Part shown: positions 26,095 to 38,329 of the stretch, piece by piece
How positions within the stretch are numbered: the stretch's first letter is position 1
How the letters are laid out: each line of letters starts with the position of its first letter
Assembly (NCBI RefSeq): GCF_964656455.1
Contig: NC_135718.1
Span: forward strand, 19,046,449 to 19,110,448
Direction of reading: 5' to 3'
Origin: Halichoerus grypus
Taxonomy: Eukaryota > Chordata > Mammalia > Carnivora > Phocidae
Length of the DNA stretch: 64,000 nucleotides
Position numbers and translations under genes: made by a program
The notes under the pieces: generated by a model
The model's input: only the letters and a program-made list of their open reading frames with translations
Told to the model about the DNA's origin: nothing
Databases searched by the model: none

Positions 26095-27060
26095 AATTAC
26101 CTCATATAAGCATTTAACAAAATATATATTGAACCCCTCTGTGTGCCAGGCATCATGCTAAGTGCTGAATAAATAAAACAGACATGGTTCCTGTCCTCAA
26201 AGTGCTTACAGTCAGGTAGGAAAACGATAAAAAAGCATTCCATAAAGAGAAAATAAGATATAAAGGCTGAGATATGCAAGAACATTATGAGATAAAGGAG
26301 CTAAATGGAGGCCAATGTTTCACTGATATGAGATCAGACTGTAGTTAAGAAAAGAACAAGATTATGCAGGATTTTGTAGCCATAATGCGCATAGATTTTC
26401 TTCTACACCATTCAATGGTTTTAAGAGAGTAACATGATCTATGTTTTTAATCTCTCAAAGTATTGTACAGAGAATTGATTTCAAGGGAAAGAGTAGAAGC
26501 AGGAAACCAATTAGAAGACTATTACAGTAACTAGGTGGGACTTGATCTTACACTAACATATTACACAATAGATAAAGTGGATACATTCAAGAAATCTTTA
26601 GTAGGAAAACTAACAAACTTGGTGATATATTCTACGTGGCCAGAGAGGTTGAGGAAGAGAATTCTGGAGCTAAGAGGCCTGAGATAAAAACAAATGTGGA
26701 GGGGCGCCTGGGTGGCTCAGTCGTTAAGCAACTGCCTTCGGCTCAGGTCATGATCCCAGGGTCCTGGGATCGAGCCCCACATCGGGCTCCTTGCTCCGCG
26801 GGAAGCCTGCTTCTCCCTCTCCCTCTCCCCCTGCTTGTGTTCCCTCTCTCACTGTATCTCTCACTGTCAAATAATAAAAATCTTTAAAAAAAAAAAACAA
26901 ATGTGGACATTATCAGCATATTGATAGCTCATAAGACCATGATCAGCATGAACAATACAAAAAGGGGGGCAGTGAGTTCAGGGCTACACTCAGGACATCT
27001 GTAACAAAGACCTTGATCCTAGGCAACCACAAAATTTACAGATAAGGTATAAAAGGTTTC
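26095..27060 (-). repeat. Ancient L2-type repeat, long, antisense, split by a SINE
   Basis: It opens cctctgtgtgccaggcatcatgc and ctcaaagtgcttacagtc (reverse L2 3' end). It continues through gcaggattttgtagcc, aaaccaattagaagac and the text flanking the SINE at 26701. Confidence 0.55.
26701..26893 (+). mobile_element. Can-SINE, young
   Basis: Head ggggcgcctgggtggctcag. The target aaaacaaatgtgga is duplicated exactly at 26687 and 26894. Confidence 0.95.
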
Positions 27061-27119
27061 TTCCTGGGGCTAAAGGATGGGCTAGAGTGGTAGGAAGCAA
27101 AATCAAAAGAATATGGTAT

Positions 27120-27300
27120 CCTGATTATACCAAGTATTGAGAAAGATGTGGAAAAATTGGAATCCTAACTCACTGCTAGTGGAATTGTAAAAGTTTTCCC
27201 AATTCTGAAAACAGTTTGGTACTCTATTAAAAAGAATAAACTCTCACCATGTCAAAGTAGACCTATGAAAATAGATTATATTCTTTCAATGCACTGTGTA
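27120..27300 (+). mobile_element. Old L1 ORF2 fragment
   Basis: gagaaagatgtggaaaaattgg ... actcactgctagtgg is typical L1 ORF2 text. Confidence 0.55.
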
Positions 27301-27584
27301 CAAGTTAACCTTCAATACCTGCCATGTAAATATTATTCATGATCCATTATATCTAATATTATTTACCTCAGTGTTATGCCAATATGGTTCACCCGTATAG
27401 CCACCATGATAAAAAATATTCATGTCTTGTTTTAGATTAAAAGCTACATAGTACATAAATAAAAATTAAAAGGTAAACAATGCACATACTTTCTTGGTAA
27501 AAGAAATTATCAATCATTTTCATATCATCAATATTGAAACTAGAAAAGCCTGTGAGATCATCTAGTACAAACTTATCATCCTTC

Positions 27585-28110
27585 CAATCACCCACTCATT
27601 CACCAAGCACCTATGAGTCAGGTACTAAACTATATCTGGGGCTAGAAAAGCCAATCAAACAAAAAAAATCTTTGCTTTCAGTGATGTTACAAAGAGAGGG
27701 AAACAGACAAGTTATAAAACTTTGGGAAAGGTAATATGAGAGCACAGAGATGAAGGAGGGGTGGGAGGAAAGTATTGTGATGAGGCTACAATTGAATCCT
27801 CAAAATTGAATAGGGGTTCACAAATTCATTCTGTAGGGATGGGCAGATACTGTGTGCACAGGAATATCATCCAGACCCAGGAACCATAAGCAGTTTTTCT
27901 ACGTTGGAGTTTAGGCCCCAAAATAAGGTTGAAAATCCAGACTGTCTAATCTTGAAAACCTGAGTATTCAAATTTAGTAATTTGGACTTTATTCTGCAGC
28001 ACCACAATTTTCAAACCCTAATATTCCAGAAGGGTACTTTCAGGGGCTGCTAAGAGTAAATATGAAGAGCCATTAAAGTATTCCTAAAGAAGAGGGCATC
28101 TCACAGAACT
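27585..28110 (-). repeat. Ancient L2-type repeat, antisense
   Basis: ctcattcaccaagcacctat and tttgctttcagtgatgttac begin it. tttggacttattctgc-like text at 27990 continues it. Diverged. Confidence 0.45.
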
Positions 28111-28213
28111 ATTTTTGAACACCTACCTGATACTGTTCTGAATGATTTTAAAAGATCAGAGGTACAAAAGGAAGACAGAAAAATTAGAGGGCTACTACAA
28201 AATCTAATGACTG

Positions 28214-28390
28214 ATTCTCAAACGCTCTCAAATCAGCACCAGACATGTTCTAGAAGAATCATTTGGGGAGCATAGAAATCCTAAACCCAAGAATGCTACC
28301 AAAATAAATATCTGGGGTAGGAAATAGCAATCTGTACGTTCAAAGAGTTTTCCAGGTGATTCCAAATGCAGGACCAAATTTGGAAACCAT
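28214..28390 (+). repeat. MER5A-like hAT MITE
   Basis: gattctcaaacgctctcaaa at the left and ttccaggtgattccaaatgc ... tttggaaaccat at the right match the MER5A layout. Confidence 0.7.
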
Positions 28391-28436
28391 GTAATAAAGC
28401 CATGTGAAATATGTAATGGTAAATTCAACCACGTTT

Positions 28437-28642
28437 TTCTTTTTTAAAGATTTATTTATTTATTTGAGAGAGACAGAGAGCGAGCTGGGGGGGGAGGGGC
28501 AGCGCGGGAGGGAGAGGGAGGAAAGAAGCAGACTCCCCACTGAGGGTAGAGCCCAAGGCACAGGGCTCCATCCCATGACTCATGAGACCTGAGCCAAAAT
28601 CAAGAATCAGATGCTTAACTAATTGAGCCACCCAGGTGCCCC
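28437..28642 (-). mobile_element. Can-SINE
   Basis: Ends gagccacccaggtgccccc. Flanked by ttcaaccacgttttt and ctcaaccactttta. Confidence 0.92.
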
Positions 28643-28852
28643 CTCAACCACTTTTAATAAGAGTATTTTGGAATTTCTGGTTCATTTTAGGTTGTCTCAA
28701 TGTTTAGGGAAGTGCTGTCGGCATTTAATGGGCAGGAGATGAAGGTATAAAAAACCATCCCTGCATGTTGCACAACCTTTAAATGCCCATCAGGTATATA
28801 ACTAGTTGAAATATCTATTTATAATTTTGAGTGCTTAGAACCTAACACCATT

Positions 28853-28947
28853 TTTTAAAGTAATCTCTATGCCCAATGTGGGGTTCAAAATCATGACCCC
28901 AAGATCAAGAGTTGCATGCTCTACCAACTGAGCCAGCCAGGCGCCCC
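28853..28947 (-). mobile_element. Can-SINE, short type
   Basis: The reverse complement keeps the tRNA-like B-box region (gggttcaaaatcatgacccc) without a CT-rich body. Flanked by agaacctaacaccatttt and agaacctagctccatttt. Confidence 0.85.
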
Positions 28948-28949
28948 TA

Positions 28950-29680
28950 GAACCTAGCTCCATTTTACATATGAAGTCCAATTATTTTTATACTTTTAAG
29001 GAAATATAACAACGTCCACATTCTAGAAGGAAAGCTACTTTGTTTAGCTTAGTACTTCAAGAATTATTATTTCTTTTTTTTTATTCATTACTCTGACAAT
29101 CACTGACACCCATACAGAGCTTGGCATTTGAGTCACCAACACAACACACCTATATAAGTTTGCATTTGCAACCGTTATGATGATATATGTACAAGCCTTT
29201 AGTCTTCCTTATTTTCTAGTATTGTGCCTGGGCATTTTCATATTGACAAACAAAATGTGTATCTTATTTTTCCTTTCAATTAACCAGTGTATTATAGTTT
29301 CAGTGTAAACCATCCTTTCAGAATAGTAAAAGGGGCTTTACAAAATAATTTGTTATGTAAATAGGATATTAGGTCTGAGGCATTTAAGAACCACTGGTTT
29401 AAATTACAAACAGATGTTAACAGTAGTGCATGAGAATAACTCAAGAGACATTTTAGAGACAGAATCAAAGTAGTTAGAGATGAATGGTATTAAGGAGAAG
29501 TAAGAGATCCAGAGTAATGTCAAACTGCTGGCTTAAACAACCAGATAGATATAACATGAATTATTCAAGTTAGGGAACCAGAAAGGGAAAAAACTGTAAA
29601 ATTTTGGACAGGCTTCTACTGAGGTTCCAGGGAAAATATCCAGGCTATCCTATTCTAGTCTACACTTGAAAATAGGATTT
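28950..29680. other. Intron 1 segment, mostly unrecognised
   Basis: No gene seen. The part from 29410 may be more of the ancient L2-type repeat. Confidence 0.35.
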
Positions 29681-29684
29681 GGAG

Positions 29685-29869
29685 AGGCACTTGGGTGGCC
29701 CAGGTCATGATCTCAGGGTCCTGGGATCGAGTTGTGCAGGGCTACGTGCTCAGCAGGGAGTCTGCCTGTCCCTCTCCCTCTGCTCCTCCCCCTACTTGTA
29801 CACTGGTTTTCTCTCAAATAAATAAAATCTTAAAAGAGGAAGGGGGGAAGGGGAGAAGAAGAAGAAAAG
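29685..29869 (+). mobile_element. Can-SINE lacking part of its tRNA-like region
   Basis: The head jumps from cttgggtggcc directly to caggtcatgatctcag, so the segment holding the A box-to-anticodon part is gone. The tail is followed by an A/G-rich run. Flanked by aaaataggatttgga and aaagtaggatttgga. Confidence 0.88.
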
Positions 29870-30027
29870 AAAGTAGGATTTGGAATAAAGCAGAAAGGTC
29901 CAGGCTAGAAATAAACTTATGGCCTTGGTATCAACAGCATAATGGCACCTGAAGGTTTGAAATGAGAAAATCCACAGAGAGCATATAAAATAAAAAGATA
30001 CTGGTACCTTGGGGAAGATAAACATTT

Positions 30028-30078
30028 AAGAATAGGTGGATGAAAAAAAAAAAAAAAAAAAAGAATAGGTAGATGAAG
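30028..30078 (+). mobile_element. Poly(A)-only insertion with target duplication
   Basis: aagaataggtggatga (30028-30043) is followed by about 18 A and then aagaataggtagatga (30061-30076). This looks like a retroposition event that copied only the tail. Confidence 0.65.
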
Positions 30079-30469
30079 AAGGGCCCAATGAATACCTTGC
30101 TTTCTTAATCTCTGAACAAAATTCTAAGCTCACCTGAAAAGGTTACCCAGATGTCTAATTCTGCAGGTCAACTAAAACTTTTTCTTTCAATTAAACAAGC
30201 TACAACTACATCTGACTTTCTCACAAAAGGAAGCTACTTATAAGGTATTTTACTGACAATATGTATACATTAAAAAGAATGCATTGTTATTAAAAGATTT
30301 TTCTAGAGCCAAATCTTTATTTTTCATAAAGATGAAAGAAGTCAAAGGAAATTTAAGTTTTAAAAAACTTTATACAAGAATAAAAATAATTTTTCAAACA
30401 GGTAAGAAAATTTTTCGAACTGTAAGAAATCTTAGAGATAATTTTTATACCTTAATTTCAACTTTCCTT

Positions 30470-30664
30470 TTTTTTTAAGATTTATTTTAGAAAGAGAGTG
30501 AGCGAGCATGCACAGGGGAGAAGAACACAAAGGAGAGAGAAACTCAAGCAGAATCCACGCTGAGTGGATTCTGAGAGCCCGATGTGGGGACTCAATTTCA
30601 CGGCCCTGAGATCATGACCTGAGCTGAAACCAAGACTCGGACCTACTGCGCCACCCAGGGCCTC
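30470..30664 (-). mobile_element. Can-SINE
   Basis: Ends gcgccacccagggcct. Flanked by taatttcaactttcct and taatttcaacattctt. Confidence 0.9.
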
Positions 30665-30813
30665 TAATTTCAACATTCTTTAGGACAAGAAACACTTTGT
30701 GAAGCACAAAGATATAAAACCAGCAGAAGTGTCAAAGGCCACAGGCAAAGAGGCAGAATTGTAAGCAGTTATATCTGAAGAAACAGAGTGATCTTAAAGG
30801 AACGGATTGTAAA

Positions 30814-31011
30814 GGGGCGCCTGCGTGGCTGTCAGTTAAGGTGCTGCCTTTGGCTCAGGTCATGATCCCAGGGTCCTGGCATCAAGCCCCACATCGGGCT
30901 CCTTGCTCAGCAGGGAGCCTGCTTCTCCCCTGCCTGCCACTCCCCCTGTCTGTGCTTGCTCTCTCCCTCTCTCTCTGTGTCAAATAAATAAAATCTTTAT
31001 TTAAAAAAAAA
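30814..31011 (+). mobile_element. Can-SINE
   Basis: Head ggggcgcctgcgtggctgtc. Flanked by aacggattgtaaa and aatggattgtaaa. Confidence 0.93.
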
Positions 31012-32372
31012 AATGGATTGTAAAAAACCTGTCAGGCCCACAGAAGTTGCTTCATTCAATTAGGCATATATGGACTCAACAGTAGTGAGGCTCTTCCAGG
31101 TGACTCTACAAAACCCACAATTTAGTACTAAGTTTCATGTCACCTATATATTTAATATGTTTCCACCATTTGTAACTCTGTCACAGCCTCCAATTTTTAA
31201 GATAATAACCTTTAAGTTATCTGGGGGTTTGGGGGCACATCTAAACATAGAGGCCTGTCAGTATAAGATGTCAAAGCCCAAGTGGAGAGAACATCAGAGA
31301 AAATAGCACAGTAAATAACTCCAAAAATTCACTCCACAAAAGCAATGTGAAAACTGGCAAAACCAGTTGGAATAAATTTTATCAGAACTCTGGAAATTAA
31401 CCAAAAGCTTGCACCTGGGGTGCATTTAGAAAGGAAGTCGAAGGAAAGAAGGACTGAATCTCAGTAGGAACAAGCTTTGTGGTATTATAACTTGTCCTAG
31501 TCCCATTCCCTGCTTTCCAGATGGATGGTAGCCTTGAAAAATTATAGCCCAAATTCCCAGACAGCCTAGCAGCCCCTAGAGGGAGCAAAACAAAGCTGAA
31601 GCTCACTGAAAGCTTCATTGCCCCCAAATTATTACTATCAGACCTGTCTGGTAGTTCCCAGAAATAGTCCACTTGCAATGCTATCCATATTTGACCTGAC
31701 TCAGTGCTTGTCCATTGCAAAATAAATTTTCCCCAGGAAAAGGTTTGTTGAAAACAATTACAGGCAAGTGTTTTATACTCACAGCTGCCTGAGATGGTGG
31801 CCAACATTTGCACCAAACAACAGACTAATCAAAAAGCTTTAAACAAAACAAAACAAAACTAGGAATGAGATACCACGGGGTCTTTGAAAAGTTCCAACAC
31901 ATCACTGGGAATCTAGAAGCTCATATACATGCTTAAGGCAGTATGCATGCCCGAGGTTGTATATATGCTCAGGAAAAACCTGAGAATGCCCCCAAGCTCT
32001 TATTTTTAACCATGGGGCCCTGCACAAGCAGGAAGTTAAGGGCTAAGGCAGAGTTGTCAGATGCCTGGTTGAGTGCTGGAAGACACATCCCAGCAACAGA
32101 GTTCTTTGGCAAAGACTAGGAGATTTATTAGCTCCAGGCATTTAAAGAAATTTCTGTCCAGTCATTAGCTCTACCCACTAAGCTAAACAAGTAGAGACTT
32201 CAGTGGCCACACACAACAGAATTAGTTCAGAAAAGTCACTAAATCAACAACAACCACAACAAGCAGCAACAACAATAGACCCTGGGAAAGGGCAAAATCT
32301 CCAGTTGCCCTGTTTTGTTATTTAAAACACTGTTCTTTAAACAATTTTGTTATTTAAAATGTCCATATTATT

Positions 32373-32556
32373 GGGCACCTGGGTGGCTCAGTTGGTTAAG
32401 CGACTGCCTTCAGCTCAAGTCATGATACCAGGGTCCTGGGATCTAGCCTCGCATCAGGCTCCCTGCTTAGTGGGGAGCCTGCTTCTCCCTCTCCCTCTGC
32501 CTGCCGCTCCCCCTGCTTGTGCTCTGTCAATATAAATAAAATCTTATAAAATAAAA
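32373..32556 (+). mobile_element. Can-SINE
   Basis: Head gggcacctgggtggctcag, body with ctgcctgccgctccccctg and tail aaataaaatctt. Inserted in the L1 5' UTR. Confidence 0.92.
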
Positions 32557-32633
32557 AGGCCAAATGTAATTTTTCAACAAAATGTCTCATCAAATACAGA
32601 CCACGAATAAAGAGATAAAAATTATTTGGGGAT

Positions 32634-32821
32634 GGGGCGCCTGATGGCTCAGTCAGTTACGTGTCCATCTCTTGATTTCAGTTCAGGTCATGATCTCAGG
32701 GTCCTAGGATTGAACCCCATGTAAGGCTCTGCACTAAGCGCAGTCTGCTTGGGATTCTCTCCTTCTGCCCCTCCCCCTGCTCATTTATCTCTAAAATAAA
32801 TAAAATCTTTAACAACAAAAA
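32634..32821 (+). mobile_element. Can-SINE
   Basis: Head ggggcgcctgatggctcag. Flanked by aaattatttgggg on both sides. Confidence 0.92.
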
Positions 32822-32873
32822 AAATTATTTGGGGGAAAAAATCAAACAGTTTCATATTGAAAATACAATAACT

Positions 32874-33103
32874 GGGGGCGCCTGGGTGGTTCAGTCAGTT
32901 AAGCATCTGCCTTCAGCTCAGGTCATGATCCCAGAGTCCTGGGATCAGAGTCCCACATCGCTCTCCCTGCATGGCAGAGAGTCTGCTTCTTCTACTCCTC
33001 TCCCTGCCTGTTGCATACTCTCTCTCCCTAGCCCCCCACACACACACTCAGTCTCTCTCAAATAAATGAAATCTCAAAAAAAAAAAAAAAAAGATAAAAA
33101 AAA
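32874..33103 (+). mobile_element. Can-SINE
   Basis: Head ggggcgcctgggtggttcag and a (CA)n patch in the body. Long A tail. Flanked by gaaaatacaataact and gaaagtacagtaact. Confidence 0.92.
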
Positions 33104-33655
33104 AGAAAGTACAGTAACTGAAATGAAAAAGTCACTAGAAAGGTTCAACAAGTATAAACACTCAGAAAAAACAGTGAACTTCAAGAATAGGTTAATTGAG
33201 ATTACCCAGCCTGAGGAACAGAAACAGAAAAAAAAAAATGAAGAAAAATGAACAGAGCATCAGAAATCTGTGGAACACCATCAAGTGAACCAACATATAT
33301 ATAATGGGAGATCCAGAAAAAGACAAGTGACAGATATATAAGAAGAAATAATGGCCAAAAAGTTCCTTTCCAATTTTGAAGAAACACATTAATCTACACC
33401 TCCAAGAAGCTGAACAAACTCCACATAGGATAAATTCAAAGAAATCTACACATAGGCATCATCACCAAACTGCTAAATGACAAAGATGACAAAGAAAATC
33501 TTGAGCAGCAAGAGAACTGACTCATCATGTATAAGAGATAAAAAGATTAACAGATTTCTCATCAGAAAATATGGAAGCCAGAAGGCAGTGGGAGGACATA
33601 TGCAAAGTTCTGAAAAAAATAAAAAAGAACTGTCAATCAAGAATTCTGTATCCAG

Positions 33656-33851
33656 GGGCGCCTGAGTGGCTCAGTTGTTAAGCGTCTGCCTTCGGCTCAG
33701 GTCATGATCCCAGGGTCCTGGGATCGAGCCCCGTGTCGGGCTCCCCGCTCAGCGGGAGGCCTGCTTCTCCCTCTCCCACTCCCCCTGCTTGTGTTCCCTC
33801 TCTCGCTGTGTCTCTGTCAAATAAATAAATAAAATCTTAAAAAAAAAGAAA
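33656..33851 (+). mobile_element. Can-SINE, young
   Basis: Head gggcgcctgagtggctcag. Flanked by aagaattctgtatccag and aaaaattctatatccag within L1 ORF1. Confidence 0.94.
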
Positions 33852-33914
33852 AAAAATTCTATATCCAGCATTATTCTTCAGTGAAGGTGAACTTACTCTA
33901 GAAAATATCTATTT

Positions 33915-34059
33915 GGATGGGTTAGCCTGGTGATGGTTATTAAACAGGGCACGTTCTGCATGGAGCACTGGGTGTTATACGCAAACAATGAATCATGGAA
34001 CACTACATCAAAAACTAATGATATAATGTATGGTGATTAACATAACATAATAAAAAAAA
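33915..34059 (+). mobile_element. Young 5'-truncated L1 3' end
   Basis: Exact 15-bp duplication agaaaatatctattt at 33900-33914 and 34060-34074. The insert holds gcactgggtgttatacgc and ends caacataataaaa-like, the same 3' end as the copies at 5185, 45467 and 54499. Confidence 0.93.
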
Positions 34060-34943
34060 AGAAAATATCTATTTAACACAAAAGAAGACAGTAATGAAGA
34101 AACAGAAAAACAAAAGGGATAGGACATATAGAAAACAAATAGAAAAGTTGCAGGTGTAAATTATACCTTACCAATAATTACATTAAATGTAAATGGGTTA
34201 AACCCTCAAATTAAAAGGCAAAAGTTGGTAGAAGAGATGAAAAAAAGCAATTCGACTAAACGCTGTCAACAAGACACACATTATAGATTAAAAAACAGAA
34301 ACAGATTAAAAGGAAAGAAAAAGGTATACCATGCCAATAGTAACCAAAAGGGAGCCACTTCATGGCTACGCACTATCAGATAAAATAGACTTTAAGACAA
34401 AAATTATTACTAGAAACAAAGAACATTTTATAACAAGAGATGAGTAAACTGAGTATTTGGCAGAGATTTTTCTGGAAAATGAAGGAATTGAGCCTGTCAC
34501 TTCACAGAAAACTGAGTATACTTGTATCCAATGACAAAATTAGACCTTAAAACAAAAATTAGAACTTTGAAAATATGTATCCTCTACCACGAATTTCAAA
34601 ACCTACTCAATATTTAAAGACTTTTCTTTAAAAAGTGACATTAACAAATGTGGGTTTTTATAAATATTGCATAATAAAATGTGTCAACATTTAGAAAATC
34701 TGCATAACTTAGGAAACCGGTATTGTCCAGTTGATTATTTAAAAATCACACATGGGTAAAAAATCCATTCAAAGTACAAGACAGATCAATGAATTTTATT
34801 TTAACAGAATGAAAAGTTCATTAGATGGTACTAGAGAAATCGGACACCCACAGGATAAAAACAGAAGGAAAAGTGAAAAAGGAACCTCAACCTAAATCTC
34901 ACTGTAAAAAATATTAATTCAATTAATTAAAAAATTAATTAAA

Positions 34944-35133
34944 GGGGCACCTGGGTGGCTCAGTTGGTTAAGCATCTGACTCTTGATTTCGGCTCAGGTC
35001 ATGATCTCAGGGCCGTGAGATGGAGACTCCCATCAGGCTCCATGCTCAGTGGGGAGTCTGCTTGAGATTTTCTCTCTCCCTTCCCTCTGCCCCTCCCCCT
35101 GCTGTTTCTAAAATAAATAAATCTTTTTAAAAA
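34944..35133 (+). mobile_element. Can-SINE
   Basis: Head ggggcacctgggtggctcag and tail aaataaataaatctttt. Flanked by aattaatt-rich target sequence. Confidence 0.92.
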
Positions 35134-36284
35134 AATTAATACAAAATCATGAATAGTAAAATGTAAACCTACTAAACTTTGAGAGGTAAACAAATGACAG
35201 AATCTTTGGGATCTAGAGTCAGATGAAGATTTCATAAGCATAACACCAAAAGCACAATTCATAAAAGAAAAATACTCACAAATCCCAATTCATTAAAATT
35301 TAAAAATTTCACACGGTAAAAGACCTTGTTAAGAAGATGGAAAGACAAGTATGGGAGAAAATATTTGCAAACCACACAGGCAATCTTTGCTGACTTATCT
35401 CTAAACACATAAAGAACACTCAAAACTCAATCTTAAGAAAACAAACAACCCAATTAGAAAATAGGCAAAGATACACACAAACCTTTCACCAAAGAGGAAA
35501 TACAGATGGCAAATGGCAAAAAGATGTCTGACATCACTGGTCATTAGGGAAATGCAAATTAAAACCAATGAATTATCACTACACACCTATCAGAGCACCA
35601 GTGGTAATATCAAATGCTAACAAGGATGCAGAGAAACCAGATTATCTCCTGATCAATCGCTGGTAGGAAGGTAAAACAGAGGAGGGTATGGCCACTCTGA
35701 AAAAATAGTTTAGTGGTTACTTATAAAATTAACCGGTAAGTATACGGTTAATTTTATATATTACCCAGCAATTTCACTCTCCCATTTACCCCAGAAAAGT
35801 GAAAATTTATGCTTACAAAACAAAACAAAAAAACCTGTACACCAAATGTTCATAATACTGATTTGTAATGGGGAAAAAAAGGAATCAACCCTTGAGTGAT
35901 GTCCTTCAGGGAGTGAATAGTTAAACAAACTCTGGTATAGTCAATACAATGTAACACTGCTCAGCAGCAAAATGGAATGAACTATTGATACATTCAACAA
36001 GCTGGATGGATCTCAAGGGTATTTTGCTTAGTGAAAAAGTCAACCTCAAAAGGTTACATACTTTGTAATTCCATTTATACAACATTTCTGAAATTATGAA
36101 AACTATACAGATGAGGAACAGAATAGTAATTGTCATGTCAGGACAAGGTGGACAGGGAGAGTTTCTTTGTGATAATGAAACCATTCTGTATCTGGACTGT
36201 GGCTATATGAATCTATACATGGGATTAGAAAGCATAGAATTATAGACACACCCAAATGAATACCTAAAAAAAGGGCAAAAAACT

Positions 36285-36507
36285 GGGGTACCTGGGTAGC
36301 TCAGTCAGTTAAGCGTCCAACTCTGTTTTGGCTCAAGTCATGATCTCAGCGTCATGAGATCAAGTCCCAAGCCCCACATAGGGATCCACACTGATCACTG
36401 AGTAGGCTTGAGATTCTTTCCCCCTCCCTCTGCCTCACCTTCTGCTCCTCCCCATGCTTGCACTCTCTCAAATAAATCAATAAAATCTTTAAATTTAAAA
36501 AAAAAAA
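36285..36507 (+). mobile_element. Can-SINE
   Basis: Head ggggtacctgggtagctcag. Flanked by agggcaaaaaact and atggcaaaaaacc. Confidence 0.92.
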
Positions 36508-37293
36508 TGGCAAAAAACCGAATAAGGTCTATGGTCTAGTTAACAATTTTATACCAATGTCAATCTCCTGGCTTTGATAAAGCACTATAATTATATAAAA
36601 TGCCAACACTGGGGAAAGCTGAGTGAAGTACTATTTTTGCAACTTCCTATGAGTCTATCATTTCTAAATAAAAAGTTAGGGGAAAAAGTTCAATGATATA
36701 GTTTTAGATTTTACATTGCAATTAAACTTTAAGAAATTAGTATCATTTGAAGTAGTATCAGTGAATATCTACAATTATCTGAAAAGGCTATTAAAATATT
36801 CCTACTCTTTCCAACTATATAGCTGTATGAGGCCTGATTTTCTTCATATTCTTCAGCCAAAATAATATACTGTAACAGACTAAAGCAATTATAAGAATTC
36901 AGCCACCATCTATTTAGACATTAAAGAAACTTACAAAAATGTGAAACAAATTCACTTGTTTTGAAAATTTCCCCCCCCCAAAAAATACTTTAGGTTAACA
37001 TGTAATGAGTTTTATTTTTAAAATTTCTTAGTTTTAATTATTAACATAATAAATATGAATAAATATAACCCATATGTAAAAGCTCTCTGGTGTTCTAAAT
37101 AATGTTTTAAGACTGTGAAGTTGTCCTAACGCCAGAAAGTTAGAGAACTACTACACCCAAGTATTCAGGGATAATGGAGAATCAGATGGACAATTTACTC
37201 TCAATTAGAAGTGAAAGAAGTCATGTTACTGAACTCCAAACTTCTAAATTTATGATAATTTAGTAATTTTTAAGGTTAATTAGAAATAAAACA

Positions 37294-37498
37294 GGGGTGC
37301 CTGGGTGGTGCAGTCAGTTGGACATGAGACTCTTGGTTTCGCCTCAGGTGATGATCTCATGGTCATGGGATACAGCCCCAAATCAGGCTCCAGCTCAGCG
37401 TGGTGAGTCTGCTTGAGATTCTCTCTCCCTATTCCTCTCACCCTCCCACTCGTGCTCCCTCTCAAATAAATAAATCTTAAAAAAAATTTTTTAAAAAC
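37294..37498 (+). mobile_element. Can-SINE
   Basis: Head ggggtgcctgggtggtgcag and tail aaataaataaatctt. Confidence 0.92.
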
Positions 37499-37499
37499 A

Positions 37500-38150
37500 A
37501 AAAATATAAAAGAACATGCTGCAGACTAGGAATAGATCTTTGTAACTCATACTTCTAAAACAGGATTCGTATCCAGAAAATATAAAGAAACATAATAAAT
37601 TGCTAAGAAAAAGAAATACTGTGCTAAAAAATGAGCATGCAATTCACAGAAGAAAATTCTTAAAAGGCCAATAAACATTGTTTGAAAACTATTTAGTATC
37701 ACCAGTAATTAAGGAAATATGAAGAGATATTAATGCCATCAGGCTAGCAAGTGAAAAAGTCTGATAAAACCAACTAGTTGGAGAATATAAGCCATGAGAA
37801 CTCTCACTGCTGGTAAAAGTAACTGTTAAAGCTACTTCGGAGAGCAATTTGGCAAAAACTGATGAATTTGAAAATGCCTATATCCACCCACCCAATCATC
37901 AATTCTATTTCTAGGTATTTACAGTATGAAAACTTCTACACACCTGCACAAGAAGCTACTGTGGCAAGGTTACACTGCACAATGATAAAAATCAATGACT
38001 ACACCTAGAGGAAGCAACATGGGAAAATCTCAGAAACAATGGTGAACAAGAACAAAGAAACATACAAGCTGCAGAATTATAAAGAATGGTTCCATTTGTA
38101 TAAAGTTTTAAAACATACAAAATTATACACTGTGGATACATAGGTTGAGA
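37500..38150 (+). mobile_element. Old L1 ORF2 3' portion
   Basis: Diverged ORF2-end text such as gagcaatttggcaaaaactg and ggttccatttgtataaag. Confidence 0.6.
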
Positions 38151-38329
38151 CAAATATCAAATTTAGAACAGTGGTTTCTAAACTATGTCTGAGGGTAAAC
38201 AGAAGGTAAGATAGTATGCTAAACCAATGTTTGATAAATTGTTTAATAAGCTGATTTCAGAGTTCAAATTTATATTTCCATTTCAAAGCAAATGCTTAAA
38301 TGAATTCTGAGTTCTACCTTTGGCTGTAT

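Larger units (their letters stand above)
31310..36690 (+). mobile_element. Ancient L1 with 5' UTR, ORF1, parts of ORF2 and 3' UTR, split by seven later insertions
   Basis: 5' UTR text (gaactctggaaattaacc at 31386; caagatggtgg-type text in reverse near 31790) leads to ORF1 (33110-33650: agattacccagcctgagg, aacattaatctacacc). ORF2 pieces follow (34080-34450, 35290-36230), then the 3' end (36530-36690). Most of the reverse-transcriptase part is absent between about 34620 and 35270. Insertions lie at 32373, 32634, 32874, 33656, 33915, 34944 and 36285. Frames are dead. The 139-codon minus frame at 31397-31816 is antisense 5' UTR. Confidence 0.8.

Noticed and set aside
31397..31816. 139-codon minus-strand frame
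   Set aside because: Lies antisense in the 5' UTR of an ancient L1.
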